Below the pieces are notes generated by a model. It had not been told where the DNA came from. It saw only the letters and a program-made list of their open reading frames with translations, and searched no databases. The translations under genes and the position numbers were made by a program. From Mesorhizobium sp. L-2-11 (lineage in GTDB: Bacteria > Pseudomonadota > Alphaproteobacteria > Rhizobiales > Rhizobiaceae): a DNA stretch of 64,000 nucleotides. The stretch spans positions 2,682,001 to 2,746,000 of the forward strand of contig NZ_AP023257.1 in the NCBI RefSeq assembly GCF_016756595.1. Direction: 5' to 3'. Shown here piece after piece: positions 27,000 to 35,439 of the stretch (the stretch's first letter is position 1; each line of letters opens with the position of its first letter).

Positions 27000-27884
27000 A
27001 TGAACGGCGGGTCGCCACTGGAACGGCTGCTCAGACGCGACCGCGTCATCACGATTGCGGGGGTGGTGGCGCTGTGCCTGCTGGCCTGGCTTTATATCGT
27101 CGCCGGCGCAGGGCTCGGCATGAATGCGTGGGAGATGTCGAGGCTTGCGCTATTCCCCCACTTGCAAACTTCGAACACGACATCCGATATGACCTCCGAC
27201 ATGTCTGGCATGGATATGTCCGGCATGGACATGAGCGCGATGGCGACGGAACCGCGGGCCTGGGGGCCCGCGAACTGGGCGCTGATGATCGCCATGTGGT
27301 GGGTCATGATGATCGCCATGATGTCGCCGAGTGCGGCACCGACCATCCTGCTCTATGCGCGCGTGCATCGCCATGCGCTGGCACAGGGACAGATCCAGGA
27401 CAAGCTCGCGCCGACCGGCGTGTTCATGGCAGGCTACCTCCTGGTCTGGCTGGGGTTCTCCGTCGCGGCCACCGCGCTGCATTGGCTGCTCGAACGCGAA
27501 GCTTTCGTTTCGGCGACGATGATGAGTTCGCAAAGCCGCTGGCTTTCGGCCGTCGTCCTGATCGGCGCGGGTCTGTATCAGCTCTCGCGCTTCAAGAACG
27601 CCTGCCTGTCGCATTGCCGGGCGCCGACGGCGTTCCTTGCCCGACACTGGCGCCCCCACGCAGTTGGCGCGCTGCGTCTTGGCGCATTGCACGGGGCGTT
27701 TTGTGTCGGATGCTGCTGGATGCTGATGGCGTTGTTGTTCGTCGGCGGCATCATGAATCTGGTGTGGATCGCCGCGCTCGCCATTCTGGTGCTGGTAGAA
27801 AAACTGTTTCCTGCCGGCCCGTGGGTCGGCCGGGCAGCTGGCATCGCCCTGATCGCCTGGGGCAGCGCGACGCTTTGGGTCTGA
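27000..27884 (+). CDS. DUF2182 multi-spanning membrane protein with Met-rich loop
   Basis: 294 residues, about seven membrane helices. Between helices 1 and 2 lies a Met/Asp-rich loop (about residues 60-80: MTSDMSGMDMSGMDMSAM) of the kind that binds copper in periplasmic proteins. WWVMMIAMMSPSAAPTILLY is the DUF2182 core, and HGAFCVGCCWMLM near the C-terminus is the second conserved motif with Cys residues. Predicted metal-binding or transport role together with DUF1326; inference only. Confidence 0.85.
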   Translation: MNGGSPLERLLRRDRVITIAGVVALCLLAWLYIVAGAGLGMNAWEMSRLALFPHLQTSNTTSDMTSDMSGMDMSGMDMSAMATEPRAWGPANWALMIAMWWVMMIAMMSPSAAPTILLYARVHRHALAQGQIQDKLAPTGVFMAGYLLVWLGFSVAATALHWLLEREAFVSATMMSSQSRWLSAVVLIGAGLYQLSRFKNACLSHCRAPTAFLARHWRPHAVGALRLGALHGAFCVGCCWMLMALLFVGGIMNLVWIAALAILVLVEKLFPAGPWVGRAAGIALIAWGSATLWV

Positions 27885-28146
27885 GAGACCGTTAGGAAAC
27901 TCTATTCCGGCGGCCATCTGATGGCGTTTTCTGCGCTTCCCTACAGCGCCGCGCGTCCTTTGGACGCGCAGCGCTCTGATGTCCGCTCCGCTCCGGTTCT
28001 CGAAACCATCACCATATGGCTCGCCGGAGCGACTTTCCAAACAGCCTCTGACGACCGGGGCCGCCTCTGTCGGCGTTCGAAGGCGTCGAGGAACTTTGAA
28101 TTCTCGCATCCGTTTTACCGAACGTCGTGGATGGGAGGTTCCGCCG

Positions 28147-29664
28147 ATGAATGTCAGCGACGAAAGGACTGTATCGCTCTGGGCGGCGACCGAAGTCGCG
28201 CCCGATGCGGTGCCGCTCGGGCAAAGCGAACAGGTCGATGTCGTGGTCGTCGGGTCTGGGATTGCCGGACTGTCGGTCGCCTACGAACTGGCCGCCGCCG
28301 GCCAGAAGGTGGCTGTTCTCGATCGCGGCCGGATCGGAAGCGGCATGACGGCTCGCACCACTGCGCACCTGTCATCCGTTTGCGACGACTATTTTTCGGA
28401 GCTGACCAAATTGCGCGGCGAGGACCTGGCGCGGATCTTTTACCAAAGCCAATCGGCCGCTATCGACCGTATCCAATCCATCCAGGAGACGGAGCGTATC
28501 GCTTGCGATTTCCGGCGCCTCGCCGGCTTTCTCTTTCCGGCTTCCGGCAGCCAGGAATCCGATATCACGCGCGAACTGGACGCCGCTCTGAAAATCGGTG
28601 TCGAGGTCGAGAAGACCAGGGGCGTGCCATTTGCGGGCTTTTCGGATGCGCAGGCCCTTCGATACGCCAATCAGGCGACAGTCCACCCGCTCAAATATCT
28701 CCGCGGGCTGGCCGCGAGGATCCGAGCGCGCGGCGGCGTGCTTTATGCTGATACCATCGTCGAAAAGGTTGAAGAGACTGATGGCGGCGTGCGTGTAACC
28801 ACGGTTCCAGGCTTTACCGTATCTTCCAGAGCGGCCGTTGTCGCCACCAACTCGCCGATCAACGATCGGGTCGCGCTTCACACCAAGCAAGCGCCCTATC
28901 GAACCTACGCGATGTCGTTCGAGATCGCGCGCGATACCATACCGGATGCGCTGTATTGGGATACTGCAGACCCTTATCACTACGTTCGGCTTCAGCCTGG
29001 CGAAGGTCGGACCGACTTCCTGATCGTCGGAGGTGAAGACCACAAGACAGGGCAGGCCGACGATGCCGGTAACCGTTTCGCGGCCCTGGCCGCCTGGACC
29101 AAAAGGCTGGTGCCCGATGTCGGCGTGGAAACCAACCGGTGGTCCGGGCAGGTGATGGAGACCGTCGATTATGCGGGGTTCATCGGCCGCAATCCTGGCA
29201 ACCAGCGTGTTTTTGTGGCGACCGGGGATTCCGGCCAGGGCATTACCCATGGCGTCGTCGCCGGCCTGTTGATTTCCGACCTGATTCTGAAGGGGGAAAG
29301 CCCCTGGCGCGAACTTTACGAGCCGTCTCGCAAGACGGCCAGGGCGATCGGCGAATACCTGTCGGAGAATGCGGCGGCGATCAAGAGCTTTGCCGAGTAT
29401 ATCGCGCCTGGCGAGATCGATTCCGTCGACAAGCTGCGACCGGGAGAAGGTGCCATCGTCCGCGAAGGGCTCACCAAGATCGCCGCATTTCGCGATGACG
29501 ACGGCACGCTCTACAAGCGCTCGGCCGCATGCACGCATATCGGCTGCCACGTCCACTGGAACTCCCTCGAGCGCTGCTGGGACTGCCCCTGCCACGGCTC
29601 GCATTTTGCTGTTGATGGCACGGCCTTGAACGGACCGGCCGTGGCGCCACTTGCAAGGGAGTAG
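28147..29664 (+). CDS. FAD-dependent oxidoreductase with C-terminal Rieske [2Fe-2S] domain
   Basis: 505 residues from MNVSDERTVSLWA after GGGAGGTTCC. The DAO-type FAD domain has VDVVVVGSGIAGLSVAYELA (residues ~29-50) and a C-terminal FAD site near VATGDSGQGITHG. From about residue 420 a Rieske domain has CTHIGCHVHW and CPCHGSHF, the two Cys/His pairs that hold the cluster. Such fusions feed electrons from an unknown amine- or aldehyde-type substrate into the Rieske centre. Convergent with dinB across a palindromic tandem-repeat region. Confidence 0.9.
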   Translation: MNVSDERTVSLWAATEVAPDAVPLGQSEQVDVVVVGSGIAGLSVAYELAAAGQKVAVLDRGRIGSGMTARTTAHLSSVCDDYFSELTKLRGEDLARIFYQSQSAAIDRIQSIQETERIACDFRRLAGFLFPASGSQESDITRELDAALKIGVEVEKTRGVPFAGFSDAQALRYANQATVHPLKYLRGLAARIRARGGVLYADTIVEKVEETDGGVRVTTVPGFTVSSRAAVVATNSPINDRVALHTKQAPYRTYAMSFEIARDTIPDALYWDTADPYHYVRLQPGEGRTDFLIVGGEDHKTGQADDAGNRFAALAAWTKRLVPDVGVETNRWSGQVMETVDYAGFIGRNPGNQRVFVATGDSGQGITHGVVAGLLISDLILKGESPWRELYEPSRKTARAIGEYLSENAAAIKSFAEYIAPGEIDSVDKLRPGEGAIVREGLTKIAAFRDDDGTLYKRSAACTHIGCHVHWNSLERCWDCPCHGSHFAVDGTALNGPAVAPLARE

Positions 29665-29829
29665 GCAGTAGGGGAGTAGGGGAGTAGGGGAGTAGGGGAG
29701 TAGGGCAGTAGGGCAGTAGGGCAGTAGGCAATGGGGCAGTGGGACAGTAGGCAGTGAGGCAGTGGGACAGTGGGGAATTCCCGGGCCATTCCCCTACTCC
29801 CCTACTGCCCTACTGCCCTACTGCCCTAC
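29665..29829. repeat. Tandem ~10-bp repeats with an inverted arm between convergent genes
   Basis: About 110 bases of imperfect 10-base units (GGGGAGTA, GGGCAGTA, GGGACAGT forms) are followed by an inverted block (TACTCCCCTACTGCCCTACT type) ending at the dinB stop. The RNA could fold into a long hairpin in either direction, fitting a shared bidirectional terminator. Confidence 0.8.
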
Positions 29830-31067
29830 AACTCCTTTTCGGCCAGCTCGCGAAACGCGTCGGGGACCGATCGCGACTGCTTGAGCGCGACCGAGGCATA
29901 GCCAACCGCCTCCCAGCCGAAGCGGTCGCGGATCTTGTCGACGGCGCGGTCGGCGGTCCAGCGTGCCGCGCCCTTGGCGGTGCCGGGGCGGCGCCTCTCG
30001 TCATCGAGGCCGAGCGGCAGTTCCAGCTGCAGGGCCGGTTGCTTCTCCAGATGCGAGACGGCGATCGCCAGCAGCGAGATGGTCTTTTCGTGCGGATGAT
30101 CGACAAGCACCTTGCGCACCAGCGCCTCGGCGATCTCGGCCAGCATCGCGGTTGCCGAAATCGGCTGGTCGAGCGTGATCGAGCGCGTCACCGAGCGCAG
30201 ATCGGCAAAGCGAACGCGGACCGTCACCGTGCGGCCGGGCCGCGATTTCGCCCGCAGCCTGGTGGCGACCCTGTCGGCCAGATGCAGCAGGGTGGGCACG
30301 AAGATTTTTGCCTCGGCCGGTTTCCTGCCGAGCGCCGATTGCGCGCCCGCCGATCGCGCCCGGCGCTGCGTCTCGAGCTTGCGCGGATCGCGGTTCCAGG
30401 CCAGCGCGTTGAGTTTTTCACCCGCCGCCGGGCCGAGGAGACGCTCCAGCGCCCCACCATTGGTCTTCGCCAACTCGCCGATGGTGCGCACGCCAATGCC
30501 GGCCAGCCGCTCCCTGGTGACCGGACCGACGCCCCACATCAGCTCGACCGGCAGATCGTGAAGGAACTCCAGCTCGTGGCGCGGATCGACGACTACCAGC
30601 CCGTCGGGCTTGGCCACCTGCGAGGCGACCTTGGCCAGGTGCTTGGTGCGCGCCACGCCGACCGAGATCGGCAAGCCAAGCTCAGCCCGCACGCGGCGGC
30701 GGATGGTTTTCGCGATCTCGGCCGGCGGGCCGAACAGATGGGTGCAGCCGGCGACGTCGGCAAAGGCCTCGTCGATGGAAATCCGCTCGACCACCGGCGT
30801 GAAATCGCCGAGCACTTGAACAGCCGCATCGCCGAGCCGCTGATAATCCTTGAAATGGCCGCCGACGAAAATCAGCCCTGGGCAGAGTTCGCGGGCGCGC
30901 CGCCCCGGCATGCCGCCACGCACGCCAAAAGCCCTGGCCTCGTAGGACGCGGCAAGCACGACGCCGGCGCCGACGGCGATCGGCTTGCCGCGCAGGGCGG
31001 GGTCGAGCAACTGTTCGACCGAGGCATAAAAGGCGTCCAGATCAGCGTGGAGGATGTTGGCTTCCAT
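29826..31067 (-). CDS. dinB: DNA polymerase IV (Y-family translesion polymerase)
   Basis: 413 residues. The start MEANILHADLDAFYASVEQ carries the first catalytic Asp; an in-frame ATG 36 bases upstream (MRRSNRRG) is possible. SIDEAFADV holds the other acidic residues. Thumb and helix-hairpin-helix region (LMWGVGPVTRERLAGIGVRT) and a little-finger domain (GRTVTVRVRFADLRSVTRSI) follow; the C-terminus has an extra ~60 residues and no obvious clamp-binding motif. A perfect SOS box lies upstream, so it is likely induced by DNA damage. Confidence 0.93.
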   Translation of the reverse strand: MEANILHADLDAFYASVEQLLDPALRGKPIAVGAGVVLAASYEARAFGVRGGMPGRRARELCPGLIFVGGHFKDYQRLGDAAVQVLGDFTPVVERISIDEAFADVAGCTHLFGPPAEIAKTIRRRVRAELGLPISVGVARTKHLAKVASQVAKPDGLVVVDPRHELEFLHDLPVELMWGVGPVTRERLAGIGVRTIGELAKTNGGALERLLGPAAGEKLNALAWNRDPRKLETQRRARSAGAQSALGRKPAEAKIFVPTLLHLADRVATRLRAKSRPGRTVTVRVRFADLRSVTRSITLDQPISATAMLAEIAEALVRKVLVDHPHEKTISLLAIAVSHLEKQPALQLELPLGLDDERRRPGTAKGAARWTADRAVDKIRDRFGWEAVGYASVALKQSRSVPDAFRELAEKEL

Positions 31068-31127
31068 CCGGCCCGTCCGCCCGCGGCGGTTCGAACGCCG
31101 CATTGTCTTGAGGTGGGTTTTGTATGG

Positions 31128-31142
31128 GAACATAAAGAGAAC
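31128..31142. promoter_or_regulatory. LexA (SOS) box, GAAC-N7-GAAC
   Basis: GAACATAAAGAGAAC is an exact match to the alphaproteobacterial LexA site (GTTC-N7-GTTC read on the minus strand). It lies 61 bases upstream of the chosen dinB start, in the promoter region. The downstream gene is a translesion polymerase, a standard SOS target. Confidence 0.85.
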
Positions 31143-31230
31143 ATTGTGAGTGGATTGTCAAGGAGCGCGAAGACAGATGAAGGGTTGCGCTGCTCCAATC
31201 CGCAGCGTTGGTGGTTCGCGAAACTGAAGC

Positions 31231-31445
31231 GGCTGCTGCCCCCTTGCGGGGGAGATGCTCTCAAGACCTGGGTTCCTCGCCCCTGCGAAGCGGGGGAGAG
31301 GTGGCCGCCCACGGGTCTTGCCTTTGGCAAGCCCGAGGACAGGCTCCGCGGCCGGAGGGGGCTTTCGTAGGGCGCAGTCCCCCTCTCCGTCTCGGCTTCG
31401 CCGAGCCACCTCTCCCCCACTCTCGTGGGGCGAGGAACCCGAGCT
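31231..31445. repeat. Palindromic intergenic repeat, family A variant
   Basis: The arms GGGTTCCTCGCCCC...GGGGGAGAGGTGG (31270-31304) and CCACCTCTCCCCC...GGGGCGAGGAACCC (31407-31440) are inverted copies. The centre contains GTCTTGCCTTTGGCAAGCCC, shared with 16067-16086. A half copy (CCACCTCTCCCC...GGGGCGAGGATCCC) lies at 34188-34219. Confidence 0.8.
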
Positions 31446-31521
31446 GGAATGAAGCCGCGAATGCCGCTTCGGCTTTCACTAACTACCAATGCTGCTGGCG
31501 CAAGCGCCGATCCTCTCCGGC

Positions 31522-31890
31522 TTACGCCGCCTGCCGCGACCAGAGGCGGTGGCCGTAGCGGCGGAAGAAGCGCGCCAGCAGAAGCTGCTGCCTGGCGCGG
31601 GCGAGATCGCCGCCGCGCCTTTCCTGGCGCCAGCGCGGCATGTTGCGATAGCAGGCCATGAAGCGGGCGGCGTCCTCGAGCGCCTCCTCGGCCGATTGCG
31701 CCGGGCGGATCGCTGCCAGGAACAAGGCCTCGCCGAGCTTCAGCCGGTCGACCAGCGCTTTGCGCTGGTCATGGCCGAGGCGCGCCCGGCCTATGCCGTC
31801 GTGGCGGATAGCGGCGAAGGCGGCGAGCATCGCCGGGCTGTCGCCGCTATAGCCGCAATCACGAGCGAACCGGGCGGAGAGGGCGTCCAT
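31522..31890 (-). CDS. Hypothetical protein, 122 residues
   Basis: MDALSARFARDCGYSGDSPA, preceded by AAGGAGATGAAG. Helical and rich in Arg and Ala; ends with a basic tail (RARQQLLLARFFRRYGHRLW). No family recognised. Its promoter region carries the motif shared with the rightward promoter beside the S24 repressor, so it may belong to the same small regulon. Confidence 0.55.
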   Translation of the reverse strand: MDALSARFARDCGYSGDSPAMLAAFAAIRHDGIGRARLGHDQRKALVDRLKLGEALFLAAIRPAQSAEEALEDAARFMACYRNMPRWRQERRGGDLARARQQLLLARFFRRYGHRLWSRQAA

Positions 31891-31957
31891 CTTCATCTCC
31901 TTGGCTGGCGGGGGGCGCGACGGAGACCCGGTCCGTCGCCCATTCGTTTTGGGGTAT

Positions 31958-31987
31958 CGCATGTAAGCATAACTCAAAAAATGACAC
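31958..31987 (-). promoter_or_regulatory. Promoter-like site with spacer shared with 33379-33407
   Basis: On the minus strand TTGTGT, a 17-base spacer containing ATTTTTTGAGTTATGC, then TTACAT. The spacer core is identical to that of the rightward promoter at 33379-33407, and the wider 25-base blocks match at 23 positions. It points toward the gene at 31522-31890. Confidence 0.55.
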
Positions 31988-32084
31988 AAGTTAAACTTTT
32001 GCATGGGTTGAGCGGAACCGACTCGACTCTTCGGGAAAAACCCCTAATGATGTGAACAAAACAGGAACTGAGGCATCAGGGACG

Positions 32085-32387
32085 ATGGCATTGCCGGGCA
32101 AGGAAGCGACGATCGCCGAGGTCGTCTCGATTGCGGTCGAGTGTATCGATTGCGGTCGAAACAGATGGTGGAAGCCGGCGGAGCTGAGGCGTTTCGGGGT
32201 GACCGCGCAAACGCCGCTGGCGGCGCTGTCGGGGCGGCTTCGCTGCTCGGCCTGCCGCGCCGATGGCTTGCCCGGCGCGGCGGTCTCGATCCAGGCGGCA
32301 TTCATCGACGAGCGGCAGCAGCGCCGCGCCGAGGCGCGAATGCTTGGCGAGCGCGAGGTTCTGCTGGAGAGATCCAGGCGGGCTTGA
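32085..32387 (+). CDS. Small zinc-ribbon-like hypothetical protein
   Basis: 100 residues from ATG 32085 (preceded by AGGGACG); a GTG at 32052 would add 11 residues. VECIDCGRNRWW and LRCSACRADG form two CxxC pairs about 35 residues apart, fitting a zinc ribbon. The C-terminus is a basic helix (ERQQRRAEARMLGEREVL). No function known. Confidence 0.55.
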   Translation: MALPGKEATIAEVVSIAVECIDCGRNRWWKPAELRRFGVTAQTPLAALSGRLRCSACRADGLPGAAVSIQAAFIDERQQRRAEARMLGEREVLLERSRRA

Positions 32388-32403
32388 GTGGTGGCGATCC
32401 GTT

Positions 32404-32630
32404 CGCCCCTTCTTGTGGGAGAAGGTGGCCGAGCGAAGCTCGGTCGGATGAGGGGTGCTGGCAGGCTTGCTGCGATAAAGACGTAAGCGGTTCAAATCTC
32501 TTGATGTTTTCACGTCGCGTTTCTTGCAACACCCCTCATCCGTCTCGGCGCTATCGCGCCGATCCACCGCCCGGGGCGAGTCACGGGCCTCGCCCGCCCT
32601 TCGGGCCCCACAAGGGGAGAAGGTCAGGGG
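32404..32630. repeat. Palindromic intergenic repeats, family A
   Basis: Starts CCCCTTCTTGTGGGAGAAGG and ends CACAAGGGGAGAAGG; a longer inner pair is ATGAGGGGTG and CACCCCTCAT. Lies between the zinc-ribbon gene and the convergent S24 repressor gene. Confidence 0.75.
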
Positions 32631-32635
32631 TGCCC

Positions 32636-33331
32636 TCAATACCCCAGCAGTTCCTTGAGCGGGATGACGCGCCAGACGTGGTTTATCGCGTAGCGGTTGA
32701 AGGTCAGCGTCTTCGGCGGATTGTATTGCTCGACGACCAGTTCGGCGGCGGTCCGCTTGACCAGCTTTTTGATGAAGGCCTTGCCGTTGCGCTCGTTTTC
32801 CTCGGGAAACATCTCGATCACCACGTGGTCGCCGGGCACAGCATCGCGGCCGCCGCAATAAAGCATCTCGCCGGGTTCGTAGCGCGGCACCATCGAGTCG
32901 GAGAGCACGTGCAGCGCGAACACTTTGCGCAGATGGGCGATGCCGGGCGGGCGCTGGACATAGCCGGCGACCTCGCCGTTGAAGGTGAAGTCGCCGTCGT
33001 CGCCGCCGACCGCAGCACCCAGAAGCTCGATGTCCATCGGGCCGGCGGGCAGGGGGGCGGCGTCGGTAACGATCTCGGCGTCGGCGACATTGTCGGCGTC
33101 GTCGAGGAAGACGACCTCGCCCTTGCCGAGCGCCACCGGGTCGACGCGCAGGAAGGCGGCGGTCTTCAAAAGGTTCTCGGTTTTCGGCAGGTTGCGGCCG
33201 GTTTCCCAATTGCCGACGGCGGCGACGTCGGTGTCGTTGTGCTCGGCAATATGGCGCATCACCAGGCCGCGCTGCTTGCGCGCCTTGCGGATCGCCGCCC
33301 CGACCTTGATCGACAATGAGGTTTTTGCCAT
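32636..33331 (-). CDS. Phage CI-like repressor: XRE helix-turn-helix plus S24 (LexA-like) peptidase domain
   Basis: 231 residues. The HTH at about 8-62 (VGAAIRKARKQRGLVMRHIA; AVGNWETGRNLPK). The S24 domain from about 115 has the putative self-cleavage site in GEVAGYVQRPPG, the nucleophile Ser in HVLSDSMVPRYEPGE and the Lys in GKAFIKKLV, so the Ser-Lys dyad appears intact. It could be cleaved during the SOS response like lambda CI. Divergent from the GcrA-like gene; an inverted repeat ATGCAAG-N5-CTTGCAT lies in the shared upstream region. Confidence 0.88.
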   Translation of the reverse strand: MAKTSLSIKVGAAIRKARKQRGLVMRHIAEHNDTDVAAVGNWETGRNLPKTENLLKTAAFLRVDPVALGKGEVVFLDDADNVADAEIVTDAAPLPAGPMDIELLGAAVGGDDGDFTFNGEVAGYVQRPPGIAHLRKVFALHVLSDSMVPRYEPGEMLYCGGRDAVPGDHVVIEMFPEENERNGKAFIKKLVKRTAAELVVEQYNPPKTLTFNRYAINHVWRVIPLKELLGY

Positions 33332-33365
33332 GGCGCCATCTGAAACATAAGAATCGGTTTCGTCT

Positions 33366-33410
33366 ATGCAAGAATAGCTTGCATTATTTTTTGAGTTATG
33401 CTTTTATGCG
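33366..33410 (+). promoter_or_regulatory. Operator-like inverted repeat and rightward promoter upstream of the S24 repressor gene
   Basis: ATGCAAGAATAGCTTGCAT (33366-33384) is a perfect 7-base inverted repeat with a 5-base centre. It overlaps TTGCAT (33379-33384), which is followed after 17 bases by TTTTAT (33402-33407), a plausible rightward promoter. The spacer contains ATTTTTTGAGTTATGC, the same 16 bases found in the promoter-like site at 31958-31987. Confidence 0.55.
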
Positions 33411-33691
33411 GCCATGCACAAGCTACATCGCTCCACCTCGCTTTCCTATCCGTCCCGGCTGTCCTCCTCCCCGGCCGGGACGAAGTCCGAGGCTCGCGCC
33501 TCGGATCCGGTCGCCCTGCCATCACCGGCGGCGACCGGAACGGCCGGAGCCGTCCCTCTCACGGCTCCGGCCACGAATTTCGGCGCCGCCGCGTCGCCCC
33601 TCACCTGCCTGCCGGCATCCTCTCCCGGTGAACGAGGAGAGGGGGGCAGCTTCGGCATCTACGCAACCCTTTTTACCTCTGGAAGAACGCC

Positions 33692-34084
33692 ATGTCCGCC
33701 TATACCGACACAAAATTGCAAAGCATCGCCCGCACGCCGGCCAGGCTGGCGCCGCCGGTCTGGCTGCCGCAGCGCCCGTTGGTGCGCGAGATCCACGCGC
33801 CCGACGGCGAGGCCCTCAAGCTGCCGTCGCCGCGCCCCGCTGCCGCCGTCGGGCGCCAGCCGCATGTCGCGGCCATGCGCTTCATCGACTGCCTGTTCAA
33901 CCGCTGCCGCGCGCCGCTCGATCTGACGCTCGAGCAAGACCCTGAAAACGACGCGCCCGGCAGCCGGCCGGCACTGGAGATGCTGTGCTGCGGCCTGCGC
34001 ACGCGGCCGCTGAGAAGTTACTGCGCCTATCACGCGGCGCGGTTCTGCGGCCATCGCCGTACGGCTGTCGCGGACCCAGCCTGA
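33692..34084 (+). CDS. GcrA C-terminal-like protein, 130 residues
   Basis: The C-terminal half resembles the GcrA zinc-binding region: RFIDCLFNRCRAPL, then CCGLRTRPLRSYCAYHAARF. The N-terminal helix-turn-helix that gives GcrA DNA binding is not seen; instead there is a Pro/Arg-rich segment. Similar short proteins sit in alphaproteobacterial phages. It could contact sigma-70 RNA polymerase as GcrA does; this is inference. Confidence 0.55.
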   Translation: MSAYTDTKLQSIARTPARLAPPVWLPQRPLVREIHAPDGEALKLPSPRPAAAVGRQPHVAAMRFIDCLFNRCRAPLDLTLEQDPENDAPGSRPALEMLCCGLRTRPLRSYCAYHAARFCGHRRTAVADPA

Positions 34085-34257
34085 GCGGCATCGCCAACCG
34101 ACGGCGGCCTTGGTTCCTCGACGTGAGCACTTCAACGGCGAAAATCGCCAGCGTGCGGCGCGATTGCCCGTCTCGGCTTTGCCGAGCCACCTCTCCCCAC
34201 TCCGCGGGGCGAGGATCCCAGATCCTGCAAAGGCAGCAATCAAACGAGGAGCCACAG

Positions 34258-34860
34258 ATGAGCAAGAAGACCGCCCAAAAGGCAAAACCGCCCAAATTAC
34301 CCACGGGCGAGGCCGAGCAGGTGCGCATTCGCAAGCAGGTCGGCCATGATTTCGCGCTGAAGGACGATGCCTTCGGCCGCAAGCGGCTGGCGACCGGCAC
34401 GCTGGAGGCGAGGCGCGTCTATGAGGTGTCCAACAGCGGCCACACCGCGACCGGCGGCATCGTGCGGGTGCGCAACGTCGACCCGCTGACCGGCATCACC
34501 TCGCTGTCGCGCCAGCAGCGCGAGGCGGGCATGCGCTACCGCGAGGATTTTCGCGTCTCGGCACAGGACGGCGTCAAGCCGATGGCGCTGACCGAGCGCG
34601 TCGACGGCGGACGCATCGGCGGCGGCGTTGCCGATCGCATCCTGTCCGCCGGCCGCGCATATGCCGACGCCACCAGGGCGCTTGCGCATTGGGAGGTGTC
34701 GGTCGTGGTGCAAAAAGTCTGCTGCGCCGGCGAAACGGTGAAGAGCCTCGCCGAACAGACCGGTGAGCCGCGGGATGTGCTGTCGAAACTGCTCAAGATC
34801 GGGCTCGACTTGCTGGCGGTGCATTACGGAATGATGTTGATGCGGCGCCCGCGGGGGTAG
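34258..34860 (+). CDS. DUF6456-like protein (phage-associated regulator type)
   Basis: 200 residues after CGAGGAGCCACAG. The N-terminal part has GTLEARRVYEVSNSG; the C-terminal domain runs SRQQREAGMRYREDFRVSAQ to VVQKVCCAGETVKSLAEQTG and LLKIGLDLLAVHYGM, an order typical of DUF6456 proteins (REA..RYR.DF, VCC, LA.HYG). Such proteins are often found with GcrA-like genes in prophages. A DNA-binding role is possible but not shown. Confidence 0.6.
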   Translation: MSKKTAQKAKPPKLPTGEAEQVRIRKQVGHDFALKDDAFGRKRLATGTLEARRVYEVSNSGHTATGGIVRVRNVDPLTGITSLSRQQREAGMRYREDFRVSAQDGVKPMALTERVDGGRIGGGVADRILSAGRAYADATRALAHWEVSVVVQKVCCAGETVKSLAEQTGEPRDVLSKLLKIGLDLLAVHYGMMLMRRPRG

Positions 34861-34992
34861 GGCGCCAACGGATGGACGCCGAACCGATGGGTGATCATGC
34901 TGGAGGCGAAGCTCGATCCGCCTGCATCCTCCAATTGAAGGGCGCGGGTTTCCCGACCGCCTGTTACGCTGCGCCATTGCTGGTAGATCACA

Positions 34993-35265
34993 ATGCCAAA
35001 GATGCCGCCAAACGCTCATTTCGCAGATACGGCGCCGACCTCTTCGGCGCTGACCGCCTATGACGAGCACTGCATGCTGACTTACATGCGGCTGCTCGAT
35101 GCTTCGGCGGACGGCGCCGATTGGCGTGAGGTCGCCCACAGCGTTCTGCACATCGACCCGGAGCAGGAGCCGGAGCGGGCATTCCGGGCTTGGGCGACGC
35201 ATCTGGCACGCGCCCGCTGGATGACCGGGGTTCGTGTCGATCGGCATGATCGTGGCACGGAATGA
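34993..35265 (+). CDS. DUF2285-like protein, 90 residues
   Basis: The core LTAYDEHCMLTYMRLLDASA and WREVAHSVLHIDPEQEPERA with RAWATHLARARWM fits the small DUF2285 family. In Mesorhizobium symbiosis islands a DUF2285 domain forms part of the excision activator FseA; solo proteins like this one are of unknown role. No integrase or relaxase gene is visible here, so a link to an integrative element is only a possibility. Confidence 0.65.
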   Translation: MPKMPPNAHFADTAPTSSALTAYDEHCMLTYMRLLDASADGADWREVAHSVLHIDPEQEPERAFRAWATHLARARWMTGVRVDRHDRGTE

Positions 35266-35337
35266 CGCCGGAGGATTTTCGTGGAACTGCCATCCCGGTC
35301 TGCCCGTTTAGATGAGAAACCAACTGGGAAGCGCCGG

Positions 35338-35439
35338 ATGAACTTTTGGCAAATCAATACTTTGGAGGCCTGCTGTCTGCTTGCCGTTCCGCTGTCGATG
35401 ATCCTCACAGTTCTGGTGGCGGGTTTTATCCTTGGCTGA
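35338..35439 (+). CDS. Possible 33-residue membrane peptide
   Basis: MNFWQINTLEACCLLAVPLS followed by MILTVLVAGFILG and a stop, one membrane helix. GGGAAG lies about 8 bases before the ATG. Too short for certainty; it follows the DUF2285-like gene by 72 bases. Confidence 0.3.
   Translation: MNFWQINTLEACCLLAVPLSMILTVLVAGFILG

Larger units (their letters stand above)
31068..31521. other. Intergenic region with SOS box and palindromic repeats
   Basis: 454 bases without a supportable gene. The left part is the dinB promoter region with the LexA site; the rest is a long palindromic repeat (31231-31445). Confidence 0.6.

Noticed and set aside
29665..29829. CRISPR-like array
   Set aside because: Units are about 10 bases with no unique spacers, and no cas genes are present.
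33414..33926. Plus-strand frame of 170 codons starting MHKLHRST
   Set aside because: Low-complexity Ser/Pro/Arg composition and overlap with the GcrA-like gene in another frame; looks like a GC-rich shadow.
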